From the NCBI GenBank assembly GCA_000218705.1, contig GL947594.1:1250420-1296579 (forward strand): a stretch of 46,160 bases of DNA, given 5' to 3'. Position numbers and translations under genes: made by a program. The number at the start of each line of letters is the position of its first letter. Position 1 is the first letter of the stretch. A model generated the notes under the pieces. That model was not told the origin of the DNA. It searched no databases and saw only the letters and a program-made list of their open reading frames with translations. This stretch comes from Prochlorococcus marinus bv. HNLC1 (GTDB taxonomy: Bacteria > Cyanobacteriota > Cyanobacteriia > PCC-6307 > Cyanobiaceae). Shown piece after piece: positions 38,715-45,689 of this stretch.

Positions 38715-39440
38715 TTATGAAGGCATGTATTCATTCTTGCTCCAAGCCTCTACAACATCAGGAAAATGTCTTTCCATACAACTATCACAAACTCCATGAC
38801 TAAATTGGATATTACTTACATTTGATAGATATTTTTCAATATGTTGCCAATCTCCATCTTTATTCCTTACTTCTCTGCAATAGGAGCAAACAGATAATAT
38901 TCCTTCTTGATTATGTAAATGAGATAATGCATCCAATAAATTAAGAGAACGTTTTCTTAATTCCAAGAAAGATACAATCTGTTTAGCCAATAATTCCATA
39001 ATTGAGCATTGTTCTTCATCCAAGCTTCCTGGTTTTCTATCAATCACGCATAAAGTTCCTAACTTATTACCTTCATTATTCTTCAAAGGGAAACCAGCAT
39101 AAAAACGAATTTTTGGTTCTCCAGTAACTAAAGGATTATTAATGAATCTTTTATCTTGATAGGCATCATTAACAATTAATGGATTATTTTCCTTAATTGC
39201 ATGGGTGCAAAATGACCAATCTCTTCTAGTTTCACTTGTCTGAAATCCCACCTTAGATTTAAACCATTGCCTATCCTTATCAACAAGTGTCATTAAAGAG
39301 ATGGGCACATGGCAAGTTCTTGCAGCTATTTGAGTTATGTCGTCGTAACATGATTCAGGCTCAGTACCCAGAATTCTATACTCAGCTAAAGCTTTTAATC
39401 TCCTTTCTTCTTCATCTTTATCAGTAATATGATTTTTCAT
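38715..39440 (-). CDS. GAF-domain protein with C-terminal four-cysteine motif
   Basis: 241 residues. Residues ~15-170 form a GAF domain (ITQIAARTCHVPISLMTLVDKDRQWFKSKVG, RFYAGFPLKNNEGNKLGTLCVID), which binds small ligands or chromophores in sensors. The tail has C185/C188 (CSYCREVRNKDGDW) and C218/C221 (HGVCDSCMERHFP), a likely zinc-binding pair similar to tails seen at the ends of bacterial GAF and response-regulator proteins. No kinase or cyclase domain follows, so it probably works with a partner. Standalone gene. Confidence 0.8.
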   Translation of the reverse strand: MKNHITDKDEEERRLKALAEYRILGTEPESCYDDITQIAARTCHVPISLMTLVDKDRQWFKSKVGFQTSETRRDWSFCTHAIKENNPLIVNDAYQDKRFINNPLVTGEPKIRFYAGFPLKNNEGNKLGTLCVIDRKPGSLDEEQCSIMELLAKQIVSFLELRKRSLNLLDALSHLHNQEGILSVCSYCREVRNKDGDWQHIEKYLSNVSNIQFSHGVCDSCMERHFPDVVEAWSKNEYMPS

Positions 39441-39546
39441 TTTTATTATCTAATAATTAAAGACTTTAAGATTAGAGCAAATATATATTATCTTTTTTAT
39501 TGAATACTTAATAAATTAAGATGAAACTTAGTGTTTTGTTACTTAA

Positions 39547-40773
39547 TTAATTAGAAATTGCCTTTCCCGCTAACCAACCACTTGTCCAACAATGTTGAAA
39601 ATTAAATCCTCCCGTAATCCCATCAACATCTAATACTTCCCCTGAAAAATATAACCCTTTACAGATAAAACTTTCCATCGTTTTGAAGCTTACTTCATCT
39701 AAAGAGACTCCTCCTGATGTTACAAATTCTTCTGAGAAAGGCCCCTTACCGGTAATTTGATACTCATCATTCAACAAAGTATTTATGATCTTATATCTTT
39801 CCTTAGAAAAGAGTGAAGACCAGGTTTTAGTATTATCTATTTCTAATTTATTTAATAAATAAACCCATAATCTTTTAGTTAATGATGGGATTGGCCTCAG
39901 ATTACAAAGATTAGATGTCCCATTGGACTCTCTTAATTTATTCATCCTATTATTTAATTCATAAAGATCTAAATTTGTCCATTTAATACTTAATTTAAAA
40001 TTATATTTTTTTTCATAAAGATCTCTTGCTGCCTCAGAGGATAATCTCAATATGCTTGGTCCGCTAAAACCCCAATGTGTAATAAGTAAATCACCTTGAC
40101 TCTTGAAGTATTTATTATTCAAATAAATTTCTAAATCTACATTTTTTACTGATACTCCTCTACATTCCTTAAGCTTATTATCCTTGCAAGAAAATGAAAA
40201 AAGTGATGGAACTGGTTTAATGATTTGATGTCCAAGCGATTCAGCTAATCTATATCCACTAGGATGCCCTCCTGTGGAGATTAATAACTTTTTAGTAAAT
40301 AAGAAATCATCTTTAGATATAAATACTTTAAATAAACCATTGTTATCGACTCGTTCTATCCTTTTAACAAATTTTTTGATATAAATTTTTATTCCCATGC
40401 TTTGAGCCCTTTTTTTAAGGCAATTCACAATATCTAAAGAGGAATCTGATACTGGGAAAACTCTGAGATCATCCTCTATTTTTAGTTTCACCCCTTTATC
40501 TTGAAACCATTCAAATACATCTCCTGTCGCAAAGCGACTAAAAGACTCAATAAGTTTCTTTTTACCTCTAGGATAATTATCAATAAATTCACTTGGAACC
40601 CAAGAAGCATTAGTCACGTTACATCTACCACCTCCACTAATCCTTACTTTTTCTAATAATTTAGTAGATGATTCAAGTATAATTATTTTCTTAACTTGAT
40701 TTTCTGCTGCAGTTATTGCAGACATAAAACCTGAAGCCCCTCCTCCAACAACTATTAACTCAAAAACATCCAA
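39547..40773 (-). CDS. BaiN/HI0933-like flavoprotein
   Basis: 408 residues. The N-terminal FAD-binding motif is VVGGGASGFMSAITAAE (8-24) followed by ISGGGRCNVTNA, and the C-terminal GLYFSGEVLDVDGITGGFNFQHCWTSGWLAGKAI closes the FAD site; both are characteristic of the HI0933/BaiN family of NAD(P)/FAD-dependent oxidoreductases. Substrate unknown. Standalone gene with 143 AT-rich bases upstream. Confidence 0.88.
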   Translation of the reverse strand: MDVFELIVVGGGASGFMSAITAAENQVKKIIILESSTKLLEKVRISGGGRCNVTNASWVPSEFIDNYPRGKKKLIESFSRFATGDVFEWFQDKGVKLKIEDDLRVFPVSDSSLDIVNCLKKRAQSMGIKIYIKKFVKRIERVDNNGLFKVFISKDDFLFTKKLLISTGGHPSGYRLAESLGHQIIKPVPSLFSFSCKDNKLKECRGVSVKNVDLEIYLNNKYFKSQGDLLITHWGFSGPSILRLSSEAARDLYEKKYNFKLSIKWTNLDLYELNNRMNKLRESNGTSNLCNLRPIPSLTKRLWVYLLNKLEIDNTKTWSSLFSKERYKIINTLLNDEYQITGKGPFSEEFVTSGGVSLDEVSFKTMESFICKGLYFSGEVLDVDGITGGFNFQHCWTSGWLAGKAISN

Positions 40774-40919
40774 AGTAATTATTTAGATTTAGCTTCAAAA
40801 CAAATATTAGCAATTACACGGATTATTGATAACAGATTAATTTCATTCATTACTTCGAAATTGAGTTTTATAAATGTGATTAATACCCATTAATACTTTT
40901 TTTGCATTAACTTATTGTG

Positions 40920-41150
40920 ATGACAAAACTATTTTCATACGTAAAATATTCTGAGGCAAGCTTTCAAATGAGCAATGAATATATTGCTTTACTACTTATA
41001 ACTACATGTATCTGGATTTTATTATGGCTTGGTTATAGAAAAAATAAAATAAATGATGAGAATAAAATGAAAGAAAAACAAGCTCGCATCAAGGCAAAAA
41101 CTGAAAGAAGAAAAAAATTAGAAAGTTTATATCCAAGTAAAAATAAATAA
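40920..41150 (+). CDS. Small membrane protein with basic coiled tail, 76 aa
   Basis: GTG 40917 and ATG 40920 are adjacent; the ATG is preferred. A further internal ATG at 40971 (MSNEYIALLL) would give 60 residues. One hydrophobic helix (YIALLLITTCIWILLWLGY) is followed by a strongly basic, helical tail (KMKEKQARIKAKTERRKKLE). The pattern suggests a membrane anchor with cytoplasmic coiled tail. Not recognised; function unknown. Confidence 0.5.
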   Translation: MTKLFSYVKYSEASFQMSNEYIALLLITTCIWILLWLGYRKNKINDENKMKEKQARIKAKTERRKKLESLYPSKNK

Positions 41151-41288
41151 TAAAAAATTTTTAAATTTTTCTAGATATTTTTTCAATAGTGTTCTCATGT
41201 ATTAAAAACCAGAATGCATTTTTTTATTTTTTGTCTAATATTGGGTTGAAATTAATTAATCCTTATAGGAATTTAAATTAATAAAGGA

Positions 41289-41387
41289 ATGAAATTCAAA
41301 GACATCAAAACTTACATTCAATATTTACCTGGATGTATAGTAATCTTTTACGTCATACTGCTTATTATCTCACAAATCAATAGTTAA
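41289..41387 (+). CDS. Possible 32-aa membrane peptide
   Basis: ATG 41289 follows AAAGGA, a plausible ribosome-binding site. The product starts MKFKDIKTYIQYLPGCIVIF and continues YVILLIISQINS, one membrane span with a basic N-terminus. It is 15 bases upstream of the DMT transporter gene, so it may be part of its leader or the same transcript. Not recognised. Confidence 0.4.
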   Translation: MKFKDIKTYIQYLPGCIVIFYVILLIISQINS

Positions 41388-41402
41388 ATAGAATAAGAAT
41401 CT

Positions 41403-42281
41403 ATGTTGATTGGAATATTTTCAGCATTTGGAGCGACATTAGCATGGACTTATGCATGTTCGATATGGAGAACGCAAACTAATATTTACAAACCTATTGA
41501 GATCAATTTTTTAAAAAATATCATCGCTTTTACTATATTTAGTCCTGTTATTTTAATTTTAAAATATTCCACTAACTACAAATACTTTCTAATTTTAATT
41601 TTAAGTGGGATTATAGGTATAGGTTTAGGGGATACATTTTATTTAAAATCATTAAATCTTATAGGGACAAGAAAAACTCTCTCTATAGAGGCCTTATCTC
41701 CTTTAATTGCTGCCATTGCAGGAAATTTATTTATTGATGAGAATTTAAACCTTAATGCTTGGATAGGGATAGTAATCGTTACTGGAACACTCGTAAAAAT
41801 AATTAAAAAAAAAAGTTATCTTCTAGACAAAGATTCAAACTTGATATTAAATAATAATTCATTAGACAAATATATATATTCATTCCTCTCCGTACTATGT
41901 GCTGTTATTGCAGCTCTATTATCACGTTTTGTGTTTCTAGAAAGTGATCTAAATCCGATTTTTACAACTGAAATCAGATTATTTGGATCTATAATCTTTT
42001 TGTGTTTAATTACAAAAATGAAGTTAAGATTATTTATTAGAAATTTTGAGAGGAAAGAAAAAAATCAGTTTATACTATCTGTACTTATGGGAACAAATAT
42101 TGGTATACTTCTTCAACAAATAGTTTTTCAATCTCTCCCATTAGGAATAGGATGGACATTATTAAGCACATCTCCAATCATTTCTCTTCTTTTTACCAAG
42201 AAAGAGGAAGGTATATTAACAAATGAAATTATATTTATTACCTTTTTACTATTTATTGGAATTTGTTTAATACTTTTATAA
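41403..42281 (+). CDS. DMT/EamA-family transporter
   Basis: 292 residues with about ten hydrophobic helices in two halves (split around residue 140), the EamA drug/metabolite exporter layout. Segments such as SGIIGIGLGDTFYLKSLNLIGTRKTLSIEALSPLIAAIAG and SLPLGIGWTLLSTSPIISLLF are the conserved repeats with helix-ending Pro. Substrate unknown. It starts 15 bases after a tiny ORF on the same strand. Confidence 0.85.
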   Translation: MLIGIFSAFGATLAWTYACSIWRTQTNIYKPIEINFLKNIIAFTIFSPVILILKYSTNYKYFLILILSGIIGIGLGDTFYLKSLNLIGTRKTLSIEALSPLIAAIAGNLFIDENLNLNAWIGIVIVTGTLVKIIKKKSYLLDKDSNLILNNNSLDKYIYSFLSVLCAVIAALLSRFVFLESDLNPIFTTEIRLFGSIIFLCLITKMKLRLFIRNFERKEKNQFILSVLMGTNIGILLQQIVFQSLPLGIGWTLLSTSPIISLLFTKKEEGILTNEIIFITFLLFIGICLILL

Positions 42282-42351
42282 CTTAATTAAGGAATAAATA
42301 CTCATGTAGCAAACAATAAAATTAAATAAATTTAATTATTAAAGGGTAATC

Positions 42352-42468
42352 ATGAGAATTCTTAAGAAAAAATCATTAAGTATAATTGAAGTTTATGTAG
42401 CCTTTACTATTTGTATGATTATTGGTTATCTAAGCTATTTAACTCTTATAAATAAGTTTATTTTTTAA
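42352..42468 (+). CDS. Possible 38-aa membrane peptide
   Basis: ATG 42352 preceded by AAAGGG seven bases upstream. MRILKKKSLSIIEVYVAFTI starts the peptide, followed by CMIIGYLSYLTLINKFIF: basic N-terminus then one hydrophobic span. Its stop overlaps the convergent minus-strand peptide (42465-42596) by 4 bases, sharing TTAA. This stop-to-stop sharing, together with the ribosome-binding-like site, supports both as genes. Not recognised. Confidence 0.45.
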   Translation: MRILKKKSLSIIEVYVAFTICMIIGYLSYLTLINKFIF

Positions 42469-42596
42469 ATCTTCTGGCTACTCTTAATTAAACGACCTCC
42501 ATCTTGATCATCATCATCATTGGAATAAAAAAATATAAGATAAATTCCTAAAGAAGCCACACATAATGATATTGATATAGTGGAGAGCTCATCCAT
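42465..42596 (-). CDS. 43-aa membrane peptide with DDDDQDGG motif
   Basis: ATG 42596, TAA 42465. The peptide is MDELSTISISLCVASLGIYL, then IFFYSNDDDDQDGGRLIKSSQKI: one hydrophobic span, then an acidic stretch followed by Gly-Gly. The DDQDGG motif recurs in a second small protein at 43719 with a different N-terminus, which argues that the motif is selected. Asp-rich turns can bind cations such as calcium, but no function is known to me. Confidence 0.55.
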   Translation of the reverse strand: MDELSTISISLCVASLGIYLIFFYSNDDDDQDGGRLIKSSQKI

Positions 42597-43062
42597 AATT
42601 GGCGTTTTAGTAAATGTGGAATTAATTTAATTTAATGGTTTTTAAAATTTATTGGGAATCTAAAAAATAATTCATAAACTAATAAAATTTACTTAACTTA
42701 ATAAGATCATAAAATAGATTTTGATACTTTTAGAAAGTTCGCCATATAGTGCAAGCTATTTGGCTCACACGGTGTAAATAAGCTGGACTAAATATTTATA
42801 TAAAACTAGAATACCAAAAGCAGATATTAAGGCAGGACGAGAAATCTTATTCTGAGGGGGAAATGCCACTTTAAGAAATTAGGCAAATAACATTTTTATA
42901 TTTAGCCAGGAAATATCATAAACTCAACAAAATTTATTTTGTATATGGATCACCTTTAAAATTAATTTACCCTAGGTGATTAAATAATGAAAATTTAAAA
43001 TTCTTAAATTTCAATGTAATTTCTTGTTTTAATAGTATTCTTTTAAAAGTTATAGTTAATCC
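42597..43062. other. Gene-free region with structured segment 42740-42927
   Basis: 466 bases without a convincing ORF. From ~42740 the sequence is noticeably less AT-rich than its surroundings. Potential pairings: GCCATATAG with CTATTTGGC around 42745-42770 (8 of 9 pairs), GGCA with TGCC enclosing ~42831-42867, and GGCAAATA with TATTTAGCC ending near 42926. ATCACCT (42949-42955) and AGGTGAT (42974-42980) form a separate perfect seven-base stem. A structured small RNA is possible. It matches none of the common bacterial RNAs I can recall. Confidence 0.4.
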
Positions 43063-43233
43063 ATGTCTTTTTCTGATGATGAATACTTTGAAGTTATTCA
43101 AAAGAATAAACAAGTTAAAGAAGCCTTCAATTCAATAAAAGAAATTTGTAATCAATTACATGAAATGACAGCTTGTCCTGAGGATGACATTGATTATTTC
43201 TTAAAATTTATAGCGGGAAAGTGGAAAAATTAA
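43063..43233 (+). CDS. Small acidic protein, 56 aa
   Basis: ATG 43063 to TAA 43231. Starts MSFSDDEYFEVIQKNKQVKE, continues with a helical stretch and CPEDDIDYFLKFIAGKWKN. Acidic, helical, no membrane span, two cysteines. Its stop is directly adjacent to the stop of the minus-strand small protein at 43234, a very tight convergent pair. Not recognised, but the sequence complexity looks like a real protein. Confidence 0.6.
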   Translation: MSFSDDEYFEVIQKNKQVKEAFNSIKEICNQLHEMTACPEDDIDYFLKFIAGKWKN

Positions 43234-43404
43234 CTACTCTTTTTCCATTTTTGCAGCATCCCAGTCTTTTTTGGGACCAGTATTAATACTAGATTCGCCA
43301 TTAGCTGCTTTTACAAAGAAAATGAACCCTACTAAACCTCCAATACCAAAGATAGCTGCGAGGGGTTCAAATGAGAAAGAAAATGTAGAGAATAATGAGA
43401 ACAT
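43234..43404 (-). CDS. Small membrane protein, 56 aa
   Basis: ATG 43404 to TAG 43234. Sequence MFSLFSTFSFSFEPLAAIFG then IGGLVGFIFFVKAANGESSINTGPKKDWDAAKMEKE: one Gly-rich membrane helix followed by a hydrophilic, Lys/Asp-rich tail. It looks like a thylakoid-type small subunit or stress peptide in overall form, but no known subunit is matched. It ends back-to-back with the plus-strand 43063 gene. Confidence 0.6.
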   Translation of the reverse strand: MFSLFSTFSFSFEPLAAIFGIGGLVGFIFFVKAANGESSINTGPKKDWDAAKMEKE

Positions 43405-43718
43405 AAAATTAATAAAACCAGAATAAATAATAGTTTTTGATTCTAAATTTCACAATTATTGTTAAGTATCATAAATCACATTTATAACTTTCATTATGTC
43501 TAAGTAAGATTTAAAACTAAATTCACAAATGATAATTAATCGATAATATAAAAAATAACGTAATTAATATTTGAGTCTTATAAATTTATAGAAAATGGAA
43601 ATTATGACTCTAAAAGTTTTATATGGTCTGCAAGTTTGCAGAGTAATTTTACTTTGAATATAAATTTTTTAATCATAGAGTTTCCACAAATCTTAAAATT
43701 TTAACTTAATATTACATT
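43405..43718. other. AT-rich gene-free spacer with one perfect palindrome
   Basis: 314 bases with no convincing gene; only a ~20-residue frame beginning near 43595 is open. One short symmetric element stands out: TCTGCAA and TTGCAGA at 43627-43642, seven-base arms with a 2-base centre, the layout of a dimeric regulator site. Promoters of the flanking small genes should lie here. Confidence 0.35.
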
Positions 43719-43898
43719 ATGGAAAATTTTATAGATAGTTCTAGTTCTATTTCTCCCATAGTTGCCATACTATGGTGTTTTTACCCTATAGGTATTCTTG
43801 TCTTATTTGAACTTTTATTAGGTGGTGGTATTGATGATGATAATGATGATCAAGATGGAGGAATGTTAATACCTGCATATGCATCTTCAAAGAATTGA
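43719..43898 (+). CDS. 59-aa membrane protein with DDNDDQDGG motif
   Basis: ATG 43719 to TGA 43896. Hydrophilic start (MENFIDSSSS), a membrane helix (IVAILWCFYPIGILVLFELLLGGG), then DDDNDDQDGGMLIPAYASS. The acidic DDQDGG turn is shared with the peptide at 42465-42596, although the two differ before it. From memory, comparable acidic-tailed small membrane proteins occur in marine picocyanobacteria. Function unknown. Three structured RNA copies follow immediately downstream on the same strand. Confidence 0.65.
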   Translation: MENFIDSSSSISPIVAILWCFYPIGILVLFELLLGGGIDDDNDDQDGGMLIPAYASSKN

Positions 43899-44005
43899 AC
43901 TTATACCTAATTTTGAAAATAGGTTACTAAATCAGCTAAAAACTGTTTTAAATCAATGTATAAGTTTTGCTTGAAATAATTTAATATTCACAATATATAT
44001 ATAAA

Positions 44006-44110
44006 TGTAGAAACTGGGAAATCTACAACTCGCAAAATTAAATTTTGTGATCATTAATGAGAATATCCCTTTTAACCTCCTTTACTTGGCATAGATAAAG
44101 GGGGTTTTTA
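44006..44110 (+). ncRNA. Small RNA candidate, copy A of a three-copy family
   Basis: A TATA-like box (TATATATAAA, ending near 44004) lies just before a perfect stem TGTAGA (44006-44011) / TCTACA (44022-44027) whose loop holds CTGGGAAA. A second stem pairs CGCAAAAT with ATTTTGTG (44031-44049). A terminator ends it: AACCTCCTTTA (44074-44084) pairs with TAAAGGGGGTT (44096-44106), followed by Ts. No ORF fits. The loop and position resemble copies B and C. It may belong to the cyanobacterial Yfr2-type RNAs; that name is from memory and unverified. Confidence 0.65.
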
Positions 44111-44226
44111 AAATTTTTATCAATTAATTTTTTCCAATTCATTCATATAGTAATTTCCATAAAAAAACTTAGGATTGTATAAATTTTTCTTGTCATGAAA
44201 ATACAAGCAGATATATATATAAAAAA

Positions 44227-44335
44227 GTAGATATTGGGAAATCTACTCGCCGTCAGCTTTGATAACTACGGTTTTTTTTAGAACCTCCCATACCTCATTC
44301 CAATTCTTCTGCACAAGAGTTTAGGAATGAGGTTA
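44227..44335 (+). ncRNA. Small RNA candidate, copy B of a three-copy family
   Basis: Preceded by TTGTCA (~44191) and TATATATATA boxes with about 17-18 bases between. Stem GTAGAT (44227-44232) / ATCTAC (44241-44246) encloses the loop ATTGGGAA. TTTGATAAC follows, identical in copy C. CCGT (44250-44253) pairs with ACGG (44268-44271) before eight Ts, a short possible end at ~44279; a stronger stem ACCTCATTCC (44292-44301) / GGAATGAGGT (44324-44333) lies further on. Transcript end is therefore uncertain. Confidence 0.65.
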
Positions 44336-44449
44336 AAATATTTCAGATTTATAGATAAATAAAACATAAATTAAATATACTGATTTAAATTATCTATTTA
44401 TTTGTAACTTTTTTACTTTTCTACAAAAAAAAAACTGTTTATAAAATAA

Positions 44450-44557
44450 TTGTAGGTCTTGGGCAAATCTGCAACCGATTTTACGGTCTTTGATAACCTG
44501 CCCGAAACATATAGTCCTAACTACTTTTTTGTTATTTTAGTAGTTAGGATTATTTAT
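44450..44557 (+). ncRNA. Small RNA candidate, copy C of a three-copy family
   Basis: A TATAAA box at 44440-44445 precedes the stem TTGTAGGT (44450-44457) / ATCTGCAA (44467-44474), which includes two G-T pairs, with loop CTTGGGCAA. ACCG and CGGT pair just after, then TTTGATAAC as in copy B. The terminator is a perfect stem TCCTAACTAC (44515-44524) / GTAGTTAGGA (44540-44549) followed by TTATTT. Substitutions that keep the first stem paired, relative to copies A and B, support a real RNA. Confidence 0.65.
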
Positions 44558-44644
44558 TACCAATTATTAAATTAAGTATTTTTTGATAATTATTTTTTCA
44601 AATAAAACAATAATAATATTAAAATATACAAAATAGAGATAAAA

Positions 44645-45058
44645 ATGACTGACGATTTAAAAAAATCTTCTGAAGTTGAAAATATTTATAAGATCTTGGA
44701 ATCAGGATTTCAAGAAAACAAATCCATTAAGCAATATGCATTACCAAATGCTCGACAATGGCTAGGTGCGAGATTCTTTGCTCTTTGGGTTATACCTATT
44801 TATTTATTAAAAAAGCTAAATAAAATCTCAAACTCTTCAGTATTTGTGAAACCATATACTCCTACAACTAATGGTCCATCATATAAGCAACCTGAAACAT
44901 TATTCACTTCATTAAAGTTAGTTTTTCAAGGAAAAGATCAACTCAGATTCTTTGATCATCGATTTATTGGCATTTGGGTTTTGCCATTTGCAGCTACAGG
45001 AATATTTATGGAAATTCTTTTTGTAGCACCTTTAAATAATACAGTACCTTTTGGGTAG
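44645..45058 (+). CDS. Membrane protein with internally repeated RFxxxWVxP motif, 137 aa
   Basis: 137 residues. Two hydrophobic segments carry related motifs: ARFFALWVIPIYLLKK at 42-57 and HRFIGIWVLPFAATGI at 105-120, sharing R-F-x-x-x-W-V-x-P at the same spacing, so the protein may have arisen by duplication. The N-terminal 30 residues are acidic and soluble; the centre is Pro/Thr rich (KPYTPTTNGPSY). It is not a Hli protein: the E-x-x-N-G-R-x-A-M motif is absent. Not recognised. It follows the three small RNAs. Confidence 0.6.
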   Translation: MTDDLKKSSEVENIYKILESGFQENKSIKQYALPNARQWLGARFFALWVIPIYLLKKLNKISNSSVFVKPYTPTTNGPSYKQPETLFTSLKLVFQGKDQLRFFDHRFIGIWVLPFAATGIFMEILFVAPLNNTVPFG

Positions 45059-45238
45059 TTCTAACAGACAAAACTTATCTTTCATATTTTTGTTTATTAA
45101 GTAATTAATTCTTTATGAGAATTCATACGAAATTGATCAAAATTTAATTGATAGATTATTGATCTAACATAAATTTATAAAATCAATTAAGATTTATATA
45201 TAAAACAAGTAAAAATTAAATCTTTCTTATTTAGCTTT

Positions 45239-45253
45239 AACACTAGAAGTGTT
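45239..45253 (+). promoter_or_regulatory. Perfect short hairpin just before a small ORF
   Basis: AACACT (45239-45244) and AGTGTT (45248-45253) form a perfect six-base stem with an AGA loop, only two bases before ATG 45256. If transcribed, it could hide the ribosome-binding region of that ORF. It could equally be a chance palindrome. Confidence 0.25.
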
Positions 45254-45255
45254 CA

Positions 45256-45354
45256 ATGATGCATTTAAATTCCATTCTTTATCTTTCTTCAATAGCTCTG
45301 TTTATCTATATTTTAGCGCTATTTTGGAGGGATATTCCTAACCAAAAAAAATAA
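45256..45354 (+). CDS. Possible 32-aa membrane peptide
   Basis: ATG 45256 (a second ATG follows at 45259). MMHLNSILYLSSIALFIYIL then ALFWRDIPNQKK: a membrane span with an aromatic end and a charged tail, the form of the tiny photosystem/b6f subunits. Not matched to a known one. A hairpin lies directly upstream. Confidence 0.4.
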   Translation: MMHLNSILYLSSIALFIYILALFWRDIPNQKK

Positions 45355-45402
45355 AAAGATTATCAATAAGATTCGGAAAATTATAGTTTATAAGAAATTG
45401 TT

Positions 45403-45555
45403 TTAGCTATACCACAAATTTCGATTGTTCTTATAAGGTTTATCTCTATAAGAGTGAGTACCAATTTCGGGAGGCAAAGAATTATCAATAGGATGAACGA
45501 ATGCATATCCCATACCTTCAAAAAGATTAGAGAACCATTTTCTTAAAGATTTCAT
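45403..45555 (-). CDS. Small basic protein, 50 aa
   Basis: ATG 45555 with a strong ribosome-binding site: AAGGAG lies a few bases upstream (45562-45567 on the plus strand as CTCCTT), uncommon in this window. Product MKSLRKWFSNLFEGMGYAFV, then HPIDNSLPPEIGTHSYRDKP and YKNNRNLWYS. The N-terminus is amphipathic and basic, the rest soluble with Pro and Tyr. Not recognised, but the ribosome-binding site and sequence complexity support a genuine gene. Confidence 0.6.
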   Translation of the reverse strand: MKSLRKWFSNLFEGMGYAFVHPIDNSLPPEIGTHSYRDKPYKNNRNLWYS

Positions 45556-45689
45556 TATGAACTCCTTAACTTAATATAATTTTGATTCAAATTAAAACAA
45601 AAGTAAATCAGTGAAAATTCTTATTTATTTATTGCTTTACAAGCAAGTTTTAGTTAATAATTAAGGTAAGAACTTCAAAAAATTCTTTA

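Noticed and set aside
42740..42930. Cobalamin riboswitch, suggested by GGTGTAAAT, TGCCACT and AGCCAGGA in the right order.
   Set aside because: The stems flanking GGTG do not pair, the conserved GGGAA and CTGT segments are missing, and the next gene is an unknown small protein with no B12 link. The resemblance is too weak.
43595..43657. Plus-strand 20-residue frame starting MEIMTLKVLYGL.
   Set aside because: Short, no ribosome-binding site and overlapping the palindrome; likely chance.
44645..45058. High-light-inducible (Hli) protein.
   Set aside because: It lacks the E-x-x-N-G-R-x-A-M chlorophyll-binding motif and is longer than Hli proteins.
45222..45292. Minus-strand frame ending KKDKEWNLNASLNTSSVKAK.
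   Set aside because: Only ~21-24 codons after a stop, with at best a TTG start, and overlapping the plus-strand 45256 ORF; too short to support.
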